Assembly (NCBI GenBank): GCA_963788305.1
Contig: CAWBGK010000018.1
Location: 1-64,000 of the forward strand
DNA length: 64,000 bases
Source of the DNA: UTCFX2 sp963788305
GTDB taxonomy: Bacteria > Chloroflexota > Anaerolineae > Anaerolineales > UBA4823
Direction of reading: 5' to 3'
Shown one piece after another: positions 51,440 through 60,794 of the stretch. Position numbers and translations under genes: made by a program. The notes below the pieces were generated by a model that saw only the letters and a list, made by a program, of their open reading frames with translations, ran no database searches and had not been told where the DNA came from. Every line of letters starts with the position of its first letter. The stretch's first letter is position 1.

Positions 51440-52384
51440 ATGGAGATGGGGAATATTGGTATCTGGTTTGCATTTCTGGCCGGGTTGGCGTCGTTCTTCT
51501 CGCCATGCGTGTTTTCACTGGTGCCTGCCTATATCGGTTATCTGGGGGGGAGGACGGTCGCGGCATCCAGTGAAGGAAAATCAGATACCCTCGTTTCATT
51601 CAGCCATGGTCTGGCGTTTGTGCTTGGATTCAGCACGGTTTTCATCACCCTGGGGGTAGCGACTTCGGCAGTTGGCGGTCTACTGTACGACGCGCGCGGC
51701 TGGTTGGCGAAAATTGGCGGGGTTGTCATTATCATTTTCGGCCTGCATATGACCGGGCTTCTGCGAATCCCTTTGCTCGAATACGATCTGCGCCCGCAGT
51801 CTGCCCCACAGCGCAAGCGCGGCTATCTGGCTTCATTTCTGATGGGCGTGTTTTTCTCGGCTGGATGGTCGCCTTGCGTCGGCCCAATCCTGGGCGCGAT
51901 TCTGACGATTGCGCTGAACGGAGGATCGATCTCACAGGGTGTGATCCTGCTGACTGCCTATTCTGCCGGGTTGGCGATCCCTTTCCTGGTGGCTTCGGTT
52001 GAAATTGGGCTGATCACCACTGTGATCCGCCGCTACCGCAAGCTGACCCATTATGTTGAGATTGCGTTTGGCGTACTGCTGATTATCGTAGGAGTGCTGC
52101 TGCTGTCTGGACAATTTCAGAAGCTGGCTCAGCTGAGCAGCTTCTTCGATTATTACAACGAGCTGGCATTGGGGCGGCTGTTGTTGTATTTGTTCTTCGC
52201 ACTGGTAGTGTTGGGGATCGTGCCGGGCATCATTGCCTCGCGAAAAGGGCGTAATTTCTTTACCTGGTGGATCTTTGGAGCCACGCTTTTTCCGGTAGCT
52301 CTGGCGATGGCTTTGATGCTCGATCCACTTAATCCCCAGGGAGATCCATCAGGTGATGAAGATCAAGGGATCGAACCTGTATAG
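51440..52384 (+). CDS. ccdA: CcdA-type cytochrome c biogenesis / thiol transporter
   Basis: 314 residues with about eight hydrophobic segments. Two conserved cysteines: SFFSPCVFSLVPAYIGYLGG in the first helix and SAGWSPCVGPILGAIL in the fourth, both characteristic of CcdA/DsbD-beta. It carries reducing equivalents from cytosolic thioredoxin across the membrane to extracytoplasmic TlpA-like proteins. The ATG at 51440 is preferred, since GAGGAG lies about 8 bases upstream. A TTG at 51425 lies ahead of that site. The C-terminal 40 residues are hydrophilic. Followed by a TlpA gene, its likely partner. Confidence 0.9.
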   Translation: MEMGNIGIWFAFLAGLASFFSPCVFSLVPAYIGYLGGRTVAASSEGKSDTLVSFSHGLAFVLGFSTVFITLGVATSAVGGLLYDARGWLAKIGGVVIIIFGLHMTGLLRIPLLEYDLRPQSAPQRKRGYLASFLMGVFFSAGWSPCVGPILGAILTIALNGGSISQGVILLTAYSAGLAIPFLVASVEIGLITTVIRRYRKLTHYVEIAFGVLLIIVGVLLLSGQFQKLAQLSSFFDYYNELALGRLLLYLFFALVVLGIVPGIIASRKGRNFFTWWIFGATLFPVALAMALMLDPLNPQGDPSGDEDQGIEPV

Positions 52385-52423
52385 AGAGTAAACCGACCTC
52401 AGCATTCTCGGGAGAATTGCCTG

Positions 52424-53002
52424 GTGAAAAATCCAAAATCCAAACAAAGAAGACTTCTTATTGCGGTGATCGGCTTGTGGATCGGAATCCTGGCCATCGT
52501 AGCCGTCATCGTTGGCCTGGTTTTAACCGGAACGATCTCGCTTGAAGGGTCAGAGCAATCGGCTTATGCCCCGCTTGCCCGGTTTGAGGAAGGATCCCTG
52601 GCGAACGATTTTGAGCTGGAGAGCCTGGATGGGGAGAAAGTGCGGCTCTCCGATCTGCGCGGTAATGTGGTTGTGGTCAATTTCTGGGCAACCTGGTGCA
52701 TCCCCTGCCTGGAAGAAATGCCGATGTTTCAGGCTTATTCCGAGGAGTATCCCCAGTTTGTGATGTTGGGGATTGATCAGGCTGAGAGCAAATCGAAGGC
52801 TGAGCCATTAATTTCCAAGATGGGGATCACATACCCAATCCTCTTTGATACGAATGCAAAGGTCAGCGAATCATTCAAAGTGTTTATGCTCCCGACAACA
52901 TTGTTTATCGACCCGGAAGGGATGATCCGTTTTCGACATTATGGTGTGATGTCGCAGGACCAGTTCCTTTATTACCTTCGAACGCTGGGGGCGATCGAAT
53001 GA
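52424..53002 (+). CDS. TlpA/ResA-like thiol-disulfide oxidoreductase
   Basis: 192 residues. N-terminal membrane anchor (residues 11-36), then an AhpC/TSA-TlpA fold with active site WATWCIPC (Cys 92 and 95) and cis-Pro segment FMLPTTLFID. It probably receives electrons from the CcdA protein encoded upstream and reduces apocytochrome or other extracytoplasmic disulfides. Start GTG at 52424; GGGAGAA lies upstream. Its stop overlaps the next start by 4 bases (ATGA), so the two are coupled. Confidence 0.9.
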   Translation: MKNPKSKQRRLLIAVIGLWIGILAIVAVIVGLVLTGTISLEGSEQSAYAPLARFEEGSLANDFELESLDGEKVRLSDLRGNVVVVNFWATWCIPCLEEMPMFQAYSEEYPQFVMLGIDQAESKSKAEPLISKMGITYPILFDTNAKVSESFKVFMLPTTLFIDPEGMIRFRHYGVMSQDQFLYYLRTLGAIE

Positions 53003-54037
53003 GCTCTGAGCGCCTGATCACGGTCACGCTCTTCAGCCGGGCTGATTGCCATCTTTGTGAAATCGCGCGCCAGGATCTGGAGGATCTGAAGTCAGAATTT
53101 CCATTCCGGCTCGAGGTGATCGATGTTGACAGCGACGAGAAGCTGAAGAGCGAGCTCGGATTTGAGGTGCCGGTTGTCGAGACAGGACCTTTTCGATTGA
53201 AAGCACCATTTGGGATCCAGGAGCTGAGGATCACGCTGGCGGCTGAGCGCGACCGCGAGCACCATATCGCGTTGGTGGAGGCTTCTCCAAAACTGCGCGA
53301 GGTGCGCGAATTGGGTGTATGGAGGCGGTCTGACAGCATCTCCTACTGGTTTTCCAGGCATTACATGCTGATTTTTAATTTTGCCGTCGCCCTGTATCTG
53401 GGAGGGGCTTTTCTGGCACCCTTATTAATGAAGGTTGGCTGGGAAACGCCAGCAAACCTGATCTATCGCGGCTACAGCCTGGTCTGCCATCAGCTGGCGT
53501 ATCGATCGATTTTCATCTTTGGCGAGCAGACTGGTCTATCCCCGCGAATCTGCAGGAGTCAGCAGCTTGCTATCCTTTAATGAGATCACTGGGCTTAGCG
53601 AAGGCTCGAAGGCATCCGAGCTTCTAAAAGCCCGGTCTTTTCCTGGAAATGAAGTGGTGGGTTATAAAGTCGCCCTCTGCGAGCGGGATATCGCGATTTA
53701 TCTTGGGATCCTGATTTTTGGACTGCTGTTCTCGCTTTCTCGCTACCGCCTCCCAGCTCTGCCGTGGTATATCTGGATCATAGCCGGGTGCGTCCCGATC
53801 GCCCTGGATGGTTTCAGCCAGCTGTTCAGCCAGCCGCCGCTTTCTTTCATCCCGTACCGCGAAAGCACGCCCCTGCTTCGGATGTTTACCGGGTTTCTTT
53901 TTGGTTTTACCACAGCCTGGTTCGGCTATCCGCTCGTCGAAGAATCGATGAGCGAGACAAGAAAAATTTACGAAGCAAAATGGGAGCGCACTCACCGCTA
54001 TTTAGAACCTCAAAGCCAAACCACAGATCGGGCTTGA
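52999..54037 (+). CDS. Glutaredoxin-like domain fused to DUF2085, one frameshift
   Basis: About 345 residues. Residues 1-80 are a glutaredoxin-like fold with active site DCHLCE (Cys 17 and 20) and the cis-Pro segment EVPVVETG. Three or four membrane helices follow, with the DUF2085 signatures LVCHQLAYRS and ALCERDIAIYLG, each giving a conserved Cys. A one-base change near 53525 joins FIFGEQ to LVYPRESAGV. The C-terminus is a cytosolic tail. DUF2085 has no established function. The fusion to a thiol-active domain and coupling to TlpA and CcdA suggest a membrane redox role. Confidence 0.8.
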
Positions 54038-54053
54038 GAAAAACCATCCTATC

Positions 54054-54854
54054 ATGCCGTTTCATGATATTGGAGAAATCCGCTACTTTACTTTCGAATC
54101 TTTCGAGGATTCAGGAATCTCTCACGGCATTCTGAGTCGGCGTGGCGGCCTCAGCTCGCACCCGTGGGCATCATTAAACGTCGGCGGTACGGTTGGCGAC
54201 GACGGCGGCAGGGTGCAGGCGAACCGTCAACTCTCCTTTCAGGCGCTTGGACGATCGCTGGAAAGCCTGTTCGACGTCTGGCAGGTTCACAGCACCGAAG
54301 TGGTCTGCACCAACTCGCCGCGTCCTCCAGGGGTTCCGCACCTCAAGGCAGACGCGATCCTGACAGATCGGCCCGGCGTGACGTTATTCATGCGCTTTGC
54401 CGACTGTGTTCCGATCTTCCTGTTCGACCCAATTCGTCAGGTGATTGGATTGGTGCACGCAGGCTGGAAGGGAACCGTGGATAAAGCTGTCGAGGCGGCT
54501 GTTCATGTGATGAACAGCCGCTACCATTCCAATCCGGCGGATATCCTGGCGGGAATAGGTCCATCGATCGGGGCGCACCATTACGAAGTGGGGCCGGAGG
54601 TCGCCGCCCTGGCGAGGACTGCATTTGGGATGGACGCCGAGGCAGTGGTGCAACCGCTGGGTCTGAATCCGGCCGGTGAAACTAAGGTACAATTCGACCT
54701 GTGGGCGGCCAACAGGCTGATCCTTGAGAACCTGGGAGTGCGTCATATCGAAATGTCAAAGATCTGCACTGCCTGCAATCTTTCAGACTGGTATTCCCAC
54801 CGGGCTGAAAATGGTCGAACGGGCCGTTTTGGGGCCTTAATTGGATTGTCATGA
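54054..54854 (+). CDS. pgeF: Purine nucleoside phosphorylase / laccase-domain protein YfiH
   Basis: 266 residues, intact. Motifs WQVHSTEVV, FADCVPIFLFD and LVHAGWKGTV carry the zinc-binding His, Cys and His of the YfiH/PgeF family. Members act as adenosine and inosine phosphorylases or deaminases, and E. coli YfiH corrects mis-incorporated L-Ser in peptidoglycan precursors. Cytosolic. The stop overlaps the yggS start (ATGA), a common pgeF-yggS order. Confidence 0.92.
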   Translation: MPFHDIGEIRYFTFESFEDSGISHGILSRRGGLSSHPWASLNVGGTVGDDGGRVQANRQLSFQALGRSLESLFDVWQVHSTEVVCTNSPRPPGVPHLKADAILTDRPGVTLFMRFADCVPIFLFDPIRQVIGLVHAGWKGTVDKAVEAAVHVMNSRYHSNPADILAGIGPSIGAHHYEVGPEVAALARTAFGMDAEAVVQPLGLNPAGETKVQFDLWAANRLILENLGVRHIEMSKICTACNLSDWYSHRAENGRTGRFGALIGLS

Positions 54855-55579
54855 TGGTTCCGACGCCGGAGAGCTCAATCCGCAAGAATTTATTACAAGT
54901 GTCTGAACAGATCGAACAAGCTGCTCGATCTGCAGGGCGCGAGCCCGAATCAATTCGCCTGATCGTGGTGACGAAGGGCCATCCCGTCGAGTCAATTCAG
55001 GCAGCGGTCCAGGCTGGAGCGAGGCGCCTGGGTGAGAATTATGTGGATGAGGCGCTGACCAAGATGGATGCTCTGGGCGAGCCTCCCAGACTCGAATGGC
55101 ACATGATCGGGCATGTCCAGAGCCGCAAGGCATTATCGGTCAGTCAACGCTTCGACTGGCTGCATTCGTTGGACAGCCTCAAACTGGCTCAACGGCTGGA
55201 CCGGTTTGCCGGAGGGATCGGCCGGCGGCTTCCAGTTCTGCTCGAATGCAACACGAGCGGAGAAGAGACAAAATTCGGCTGGCCAGCCTGGCTGGAAACC
55301 AGCTTTCCAGTTTTGGCGCAGGAGTTCCAGGAAATCACCATGCTCCCTAACCTGGAAGTGCGCGGGTTGATGACGATGGCGCCGTTTTTTGACGAACCCG
55401 AACCATCCCGCCCCTGTTTCCACCGGTTGAGACGGCTGCGTGATTATCTTGCTCGACAGCTGCCGGAAACCGACTGGCAGGATCTTTCGATGGGGATGAG
55501 CGGTGATTTTGGTGTAGCAATCCAGGAAGGCGCAACCCTGGTGCGGATCGGGACTGCAATCATGGGTGCACGTCCGTGA
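54851..55579 (+). CDS. yggS: YggS-family PLP homeostasis protein
   Basis: 242 residues. Alanine-racemase-like TIM barrel: PLP-binding Lys in LIVVTKGHP, then GARRLGENYVDEAL and EWHMIGHVQSRKA, and the phosphate-binding end DFGVAIQEGATLVRIGTAIMG. The common signature 'SMGMS.D' appears as LSMGMSGDFGVA. It binds PLP without catalysis and buffers vitamin B6 and amino-acid pools. Coupled to pgeF by a 4-base overlap and followed by yggT. Confidence 0.93.
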   Translation: MMVPTPESSIRKNLLQVSEQIEQAARSAGREPESIRLIVVTKGHPVESIQAAVQAGARRLGENYVDEALTKMDALGEPPRLEWHMIGHVQSRKALSVSQRFDWLHSLDSLKLAQRLDRFAGGIGRRLPVLLECNTSGEETKFGWPAWLETSFPVLAQEFQEITMLPNLEVRGLMTMAPFFDEPEPSRPCFHRLRRLRDYLARQLPETDWQDLSMGMSGDFGVAIQEGATLVRIGTAIMGARP

Positions 55580-55613
55580 TTGAAGGAAAATTATCATTAA
55601 TGATGAGGAAATT

Positions 55614-55874
55614 ATGATCTTTCTTGCAGAGGTGATCCACCGTGTTTTCCAGCTGCTTGTGCTGGTAGTCGTCGTCCAGGCGATCCTTTCATTTTTTATG
55701 GATCCTTATCACCCCATTCGACGTACGATCGATCAGTTCGTCAATCCGTTTTTAGTTCCTATTCGCCGAATTCTGCCCCCAATCGCCAACCTGGACTTCA
55801 GTCCGGTCGTATTAATCATCCTGCTTCAGGTCCTGGACTCGCTGATTTACCGGCTGCTGCTTTCGCTGGGGTGA
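55614..55874 (+). CDS. yggT: YggT family membrane protein
   Basis: 86 residues with two membrane helices (VFQLLVLVVVVQAILSFF and FSPVVLIILLQVLDSLIYRLL) and the YggT core FVNPFLVPIRRILPP. The family is linked to osmotic tolerance and division in several bacteria. GAGGAAATT before the ATG. It ends 5 bases from the end of the convergent NTPase gene, with no terminator visible. Confidence 0.9.
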   Translation: MIFLAEVIHRVFQLLVLVVVVQAILSFFMDPYHPIRRTIDQFVNPFLVPIRRILPPIANLDFSPVVLIILLQVLDSLIYRLLLSLG

Positions 55875-55879
55875 GGGCA

Positions 55880-58375
55880 TCAGGGATATATCGAAATCCC
55901 GCAGGCTGCAAGATTCCATAATCCGGTGTAGACCGCATCCAGTATCTCTTCTTCACCGGCTGCATATGCCTGTACGAGTGGAGGGGCAGCAGCTGGGTTT
56001 CCACTGATACCCAGACAATATATTGCCGCCAGGCGTTGGTCTCTGTTCCCTTCGATGACGGCGCGTTCCAATAACTGGAAAGCGGGCTTTCCAGGGGCAA
56101 CCCCGACCTCCCTATCACTCGCGAACTCGATCAGCCAAGGGGTCTGGGGCAGCTCAGGGAGCCGAGCCGGCGAGCGCGGGTGAACGTCATGCAGCTGCTT
56201 GAGCTGCTGCTTGGCCGCATCCTGCACGATCCATTGATTGTCATCTGAAGAAAGGGTTTCGAGTACTTTTTCAAACTTTGGATCCCCGGTACGACCCAGA
56301 CCAAAGACGGCAGCCCGGCGCACGTTCGGATTCTCCAGCTCAGTGCATTCCAGCAAGAAGTCGCGCCCTTCCCCAATATCGTTGGCAAGCGCTTCAGCGG
56401 CATCCTTGCTTTTCGCTTCATCCCCTCGGAGCAGGATTTTCCCCACTGCCTCGAGACCGGTATTCTCGCCCATTGCGACCAGCGCGAGCAGAGCAGCCTT
56501 GCTGAGATTTGCATTCGGATGGTCGGACTGCCGGGAAAGGATCTCGATCGATTTGAAATCTCGCAAATACCCCAAACCCAACGCGGCAAGCTGTTGAGAT
56601 TCAACCTCTTTTTGGATAGCAAGCTGGCGCAGCAGCAGCGAGACGCCCGGTTGTTTTGACTGCACCAGCGCAGAGAGCGCCCGAAAACGCAGCGAAATCG
56701 GATGCCTTTCCGTTTGCAGGCAGATCGCCAGCCGGCGCATCACCTGATCCGTCCAGATCGATCCCTCCTGGCTGCCGGGGAGCCAGCGTGCAGCCTGGAA
56801 AAGCGCCTCCAGCAGCGGATTATCGTCATCACATTTCAGCAGCTCTGCGATCCATTCTGCCCGTTGATCGAAGACCGCAAGATATTTCAAGGCGCCTGTC
56901 CGCCCGCACCATTCAGGCTGAGCCGCCAGGGACCCGGCAACAATTCCACCCCTCAGCCGTCTTGAGGCCAGGTATGCCGTGAAGATCGGGTGAGCCAGCG
57001 AGATGCTTTCGGCTGATCTGGGGATCAATAATCCACATTCGAGCAGATCGGGCAGTGCGCCGGCTGCCCGCACAACTTCGGCGAAGGTCGATTCCCCGCC
57101 GCCTATCTGCCTCTCAACTTCTTCACTGCTTTTAGTTTGTGGCGCGGTGTCTTGTTTTCCAGAAAGCCATAGCTCGGCAGCTGCTCTGGTTGGGACAGGA
57201 TCCATCGAGAGTATCATCTGGGAGGCGAGCTGTTCGAGTCCGTTGCGATTTCTGGCGGGCTGACCGAACGTCATCCGGCGGATGTGAGCTTCAATGACAG
57301 CCCCCTCGTCCGGACCGAGCGAATCGCCGGCGAATGCGCCCCATACTTTCAGGGTCAATTCAAGCGGGCTCAAAGCCGAGCTTGAGTTCAAGAGCCAGCC
57401 TGTAACCAGAAGCGGGTCTGGCTCGGAAGTCGGCTTATGGGATTGTGATCGGGTATGAATCTGCCAGAGCTCAGCCCAACGGCTGATTAACTGATGCCGC
57501 TCAGTATTTCCCCAATTCGCCAGGGTGAGCGGTTGAAAACCCAGGCTGGGCAGCCTGCCCAGGTTCCCCAGGTGTGCGGTAGTCACGATTTGTATGCCCG
57601 GGTGGGCTGCGAGTCAGAACCCTCTAAAAATCTGCTGGCATCTTCCATCTGAGCCGGTGCGAGCTCATCCAGGCCGTCCAGCAGCAGCAGGATACGCTCT
57701 TCCTTGAGCAAGGTGTGGACCACGCCGGGCAAGCGCTTCTTCGGCACTGAGACAGCAAATGCTGCCGCAGCAGTCAGCAAAGCCTCATCGGCATTCAGGT
57801 CTTCCCCAAATGGCATTCCTAATTCGCCGATGTGGATCAGCAGCGGTGTCCTGGTCGGGGTTTTCCCGATCTTCCTGTTTACGGAGCTGCTCGCAGGCGA
57901 GGCTTGCCAGAGCCACGCTTTTCCCGGAACCAGGAACGCCGACAATTACCAGGTTCGCACCACCCTGAAGCGACTCTGCTAGTCCAAGCTTTGGGGCGTG
58001 ATAGAAGGAGGCGAGCTCGGGATCGTCGACCAAATAAGGAACTGTCCGATCGGTGATGTCGTCATCCTGGGGTGGTTCAAAGGCATCAGGGAGCTGGGGG
58101 GGTGCAAGAAACTGTGGTGGAACAAGAACTTCGTCTAAGGAATACAGCGCGGCAGCCAGGTGCCAGCCCTGTGCTTTTCTCAGGACGTCATTTCCGATCC
58201 GAACCTCGTCGGCAAGAGCGTGTTGCTGGTGCGTAATCCGCGCACCTGCCCGCAGGTTCTGGCTGAAGCGAAGGAATGCCGGACGGAGCAGCCTGATCAG
58301 CCACCAGAAAAGCGACGCAGCCAGAAAACCGAGCCAGAAAGAGATCCGATCGAAGTTTTGGAGCCAGTGGCCCAT
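55880..58375 (-). CDS. Membrane-anchored NACHT-type NTPase with HEAT repeats, two frameshifts
   Basis: About 832 residues. N-terminal membrane helix (residues 13-30, FWLGFLAASLFWWLIRLL), a linker, then a STAND/NACHT-type NTPase: Walker A GVPGSGKS at 146-153, Walker B ILLLLDGLDELAP at about 230, and a C-terminal half of at least six HEAT/PBS-like repeats (for example NPNVRRAAVFGLGRTGDPK). The frames join near 57865 and near 57598 (residues about 171 and 260). NACHT-HEAT proteins act as sensors in signalling or phage defence, but no effector domain is seen here. The membrane anchor argues for sensing at the envelope. The gene is followed convergently by yggT. Confidence 0.8.
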
Positions 58376-58384
58376 CTTGACGAA

Positions 58385-59088
58385 TTAACCTGTGTAGAGT
58401 ATTCGGCCGCAGTTGTCGCACTGGTTGATCTGGTTGGGGGAATGGGCGGCGTTCAGCAGGGTTGCATTCAAGGTTGTGCCGCATGCAGAGCAGGCTTTCT
58501 GTACGACCTTAGAAACGGCGAGCCCGCGCCGCTTTACACGCAGCTGGTTATACAAGGCCAGGTCGGCTTGCTCTATCGCATCCAGCGCAGCTGAGCGTTC
58601 ATCTTCAGAGCTGCGAATATCACGGATGACTTTTGCCTTTTCCAGCTCAAGCGCCTGGATCCTTTGAGCCTCTTCATTCTCGATTTGGATTTGCTTCGGC
58701 TGTGGCTTCTTTAAGAAGGTCGGCTGCTTGTTCTTCTAATGAGCATGGTCTCGATCTGCCGGTCTTCCAAAACACTCAGGTAACGCTTCAGCGAAGCCGA
58801 TTCGTTCTGAAGATCCTGAAGTTCTTTAGGATTGCGGACTTTACCGCCGTAGAGGGCTGATTCGGTGAGCTCAATTTTTATCCGCTGCTTCTGAGTTTCA
58901 TCTTCGGCGAGGTGGAGGGCCTTTTTCGCAGCAGCCCATTCAGTTTTACAATCCTCCACTTTCTGGAGAATCTGGCGGATGCGGGTGTCATCCTGAAGGG
59001 CGACTTCAATTTCACCCTGCCGGAGGCGCAGCGCGTCCAACTGGGAATCGATTTGCTGCAGTCGGTAGAGTTTAAAGGGTCGGCTCAT
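58385..59088 (-). CDS. Coiled-coil protein with C4 zinc ribbon, one frameshift
   Basis: About 235 residues. Residues 1-150 form a long coiled coil (LRLRQGEIEVALQDDTRIRQ through NPKELQDLQNESASLKRYL). The C-terminus is a C4 zinc ribbon, KACSACGTTL...QCDNCGRILY. This matches the zf-RING_7 / C4-type zinc-ribbon family (pfam02591), often encoded with YbgI/NIF3-like proteins and of unknown function. The frame changes near 58735. The ATG at 59088 is used, since a TTGTGT-TATAAT promoter ends 10 bases before it and the longer reading from 59112 would begin inside the promoter. The stop TAA is at 58385-58387. Confidence 0.85.
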
Positions 59089-59097
59089 CTTAATTTG

Positions 59098-59126
59098 ATT
59101 ATAGAGGCTCATTCATTTAAACACAA
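59098..59126 (-). promoter_or_regulatory. Promoter of the zinc-ribbon gene
   Basis: Minus-strand TTGTGT (59126-59121), 17-base spacer, TATAAT (59103-59098). The transcript start is expected at about 59091, three bases from the ATG. Confidence 0.65.
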
Positions 59127-59169
59127 GGGACGCAGACCCGTCAACCTCGCAAGGTTTGGACAGGTTTTC

Positions 59170-59198
59170 TTGACAGGCATGTTTCGCCATTGTATAGT
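59170..59198 (+). promoter_or_regulatory. Promoter of the 59.2-64 kb membrane-protein operon
   Basis: TTGACA (59170-59175), exactly 17 bases, TATAGT (59193-59198). Transcription from about 59205 excludes the TTG at 59198 as start codon and supports the GTG at 59228. Confidence 0.8.
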
Positions 59199-59227
59199 TG
59201 CCGAAACACCTGTTCACGGAAAAATTT

Positions 59228-60794
59228 GTGCCAATCCGGGTCGTTCTCATCCTGCTTTTATTGATCTCGCTGCCGTATCTCAGCGCGCTGCTGGCAGCCA
59301 GGCCGGATGCGGTGTTTGGGGGATTTTTATTAAATCCAGCTGATGGAAATTCATACCTGGCAAAAATGATGCAGGGTTGGAGCGGCAGCTGGAAATTCAC
59401 TCTGCCGTATTCCAGCGATCCGGGTCAGGGGGCAATCCTGTTCACATTCTATCTCCTCCTCGGTCACATTGCCAATGGGTTGAATCTGCCTTTGCTGCTG
59501 GTTTTTCACCTCGCCCGCCTGCTTGGCGCCGCTGCGATGGTTTGGGCGGTCTGGAGGTTCTACCAGGCGGCGTTGGCGGAAGAATGGAAAAGGGTGTTTG
59601 CATTTTCGCTGGCTTGCCTCGGCTTGGGTCTGGGCTGGATGGGATTCCTGGTTGGCAAAGTCACAAGCGATTTCTGGATTGCTGAAGCATTCCTGTTCCT
59701 GTCCGGCTATGTCAATCCGCATTTTCCAATCAGCCTGGCATTATATGCTCTGGTTGCTGCTCCCCGCATTGAACGGTATCGAAACCGATGGAAAGTCGAC
59801 TGGAACTGAATGGTTCGCCAGGATCGCGCATCCTGCCTTTGCCCTGTTTGCTTCAGCCTGGCTTGGAAGCATGTCGCCGTTCTCTATCGTCCTGGTCCTG
59901 GGAATCCTGGGTTGGATGGTCTTGTGGGAGATGCTTTCCAGCCGATCTCGCTCGGTCGTCGTTTCCAATTTAACCCAGATGGCGTGGATCGCAATCGGAG
60001 GGATCCCGGTGATCCTGTATACGGTTGCGGCTGTGAGAGCTGACAGAGCCCTGGCTGCCTGGAACAGCCAAAACCTGACCCCAACTCCGCCGGCCTGGGA
60101 TTTGCTGATCGCATTTTCACCTGTGCTGCTCCTGGCACTACCTGGCGCCTTGCAGGCTGTCCGCGGCGCGCGAAGGAGCGAGCGGCTGCTGCTTGTTTGG
60201 GCAGTGCTGGCATTTGGGCTTGCATTTGCGCCGTTTGGACTGCAGCGGCGTTTCCTGGCAGGCGCTTCCGTACCGCTGATTGGGCTTGCAGCCTGCGGGC
60301 TCGATTTCCTTGAGCCTTATCTCAAAGGACGGCTGAAGCTTTATCGGCGGATCGTTTTTGGATTGGCGATCCCGACGACCTTGCTGGTGGTGCTTATCGG
60401 CCAATACGGTGCTTTCAGGCGTGATCCTCTGCTCTATCTGGAGCGCGGTGAAGCACAGGCGCTTGAATGGATGAAAGTGAACACCTCGACCGAATCGCTG
60501 GTGCTGGCCGGACCGAGGATGGGGATGTTTGTCCCAGGCAGGACTGGCCAGAGGGTGATTTACGGCCATCCATTCGAGACCGTTCATGCAGACGAAGAAC
60601 GAGCTGCTGTGACCAGTTTTTTCAGGGATGCTGCCGAGGACCCGCAAGCGGCGAGAGATTTCCTCTCCGAGCGTGAAGTCGAATTTGTCTTTTACGGCCC
60701 AGACGAGCGTGCGCTCGGAGATTTGTCCATACTGGATCTGGAAGAAGCCTATTCGCAGGACGGGGTGACGATTTACAAGGTTTATCAACCATGA
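59228..60794 (+). CDS. Multipass glycosyltransferase-like membrane protein, one frameshift
   Basis: About 522 residues from GTG 59228, chosen because the promoter lies just upstream. The first loop has PADGNSYLAKMMQGWSGSW and KFTLPYSSDPGQGA, a conserved Chloroflexota block. About eleven helices follow, then a soluble C-terminus with GEAQALEWMKVNTSTESLVL and REVEFVFYGPDERAL. One frame change near 59800. It is a paralogue of the gene starting at 62978 (compare DGNSYIAKMLNGWSGN). It overlaps the following gene by 4 bases (ATGA). Role probably in surface glycan assembly, by resemblance. Confidence 0.7.
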
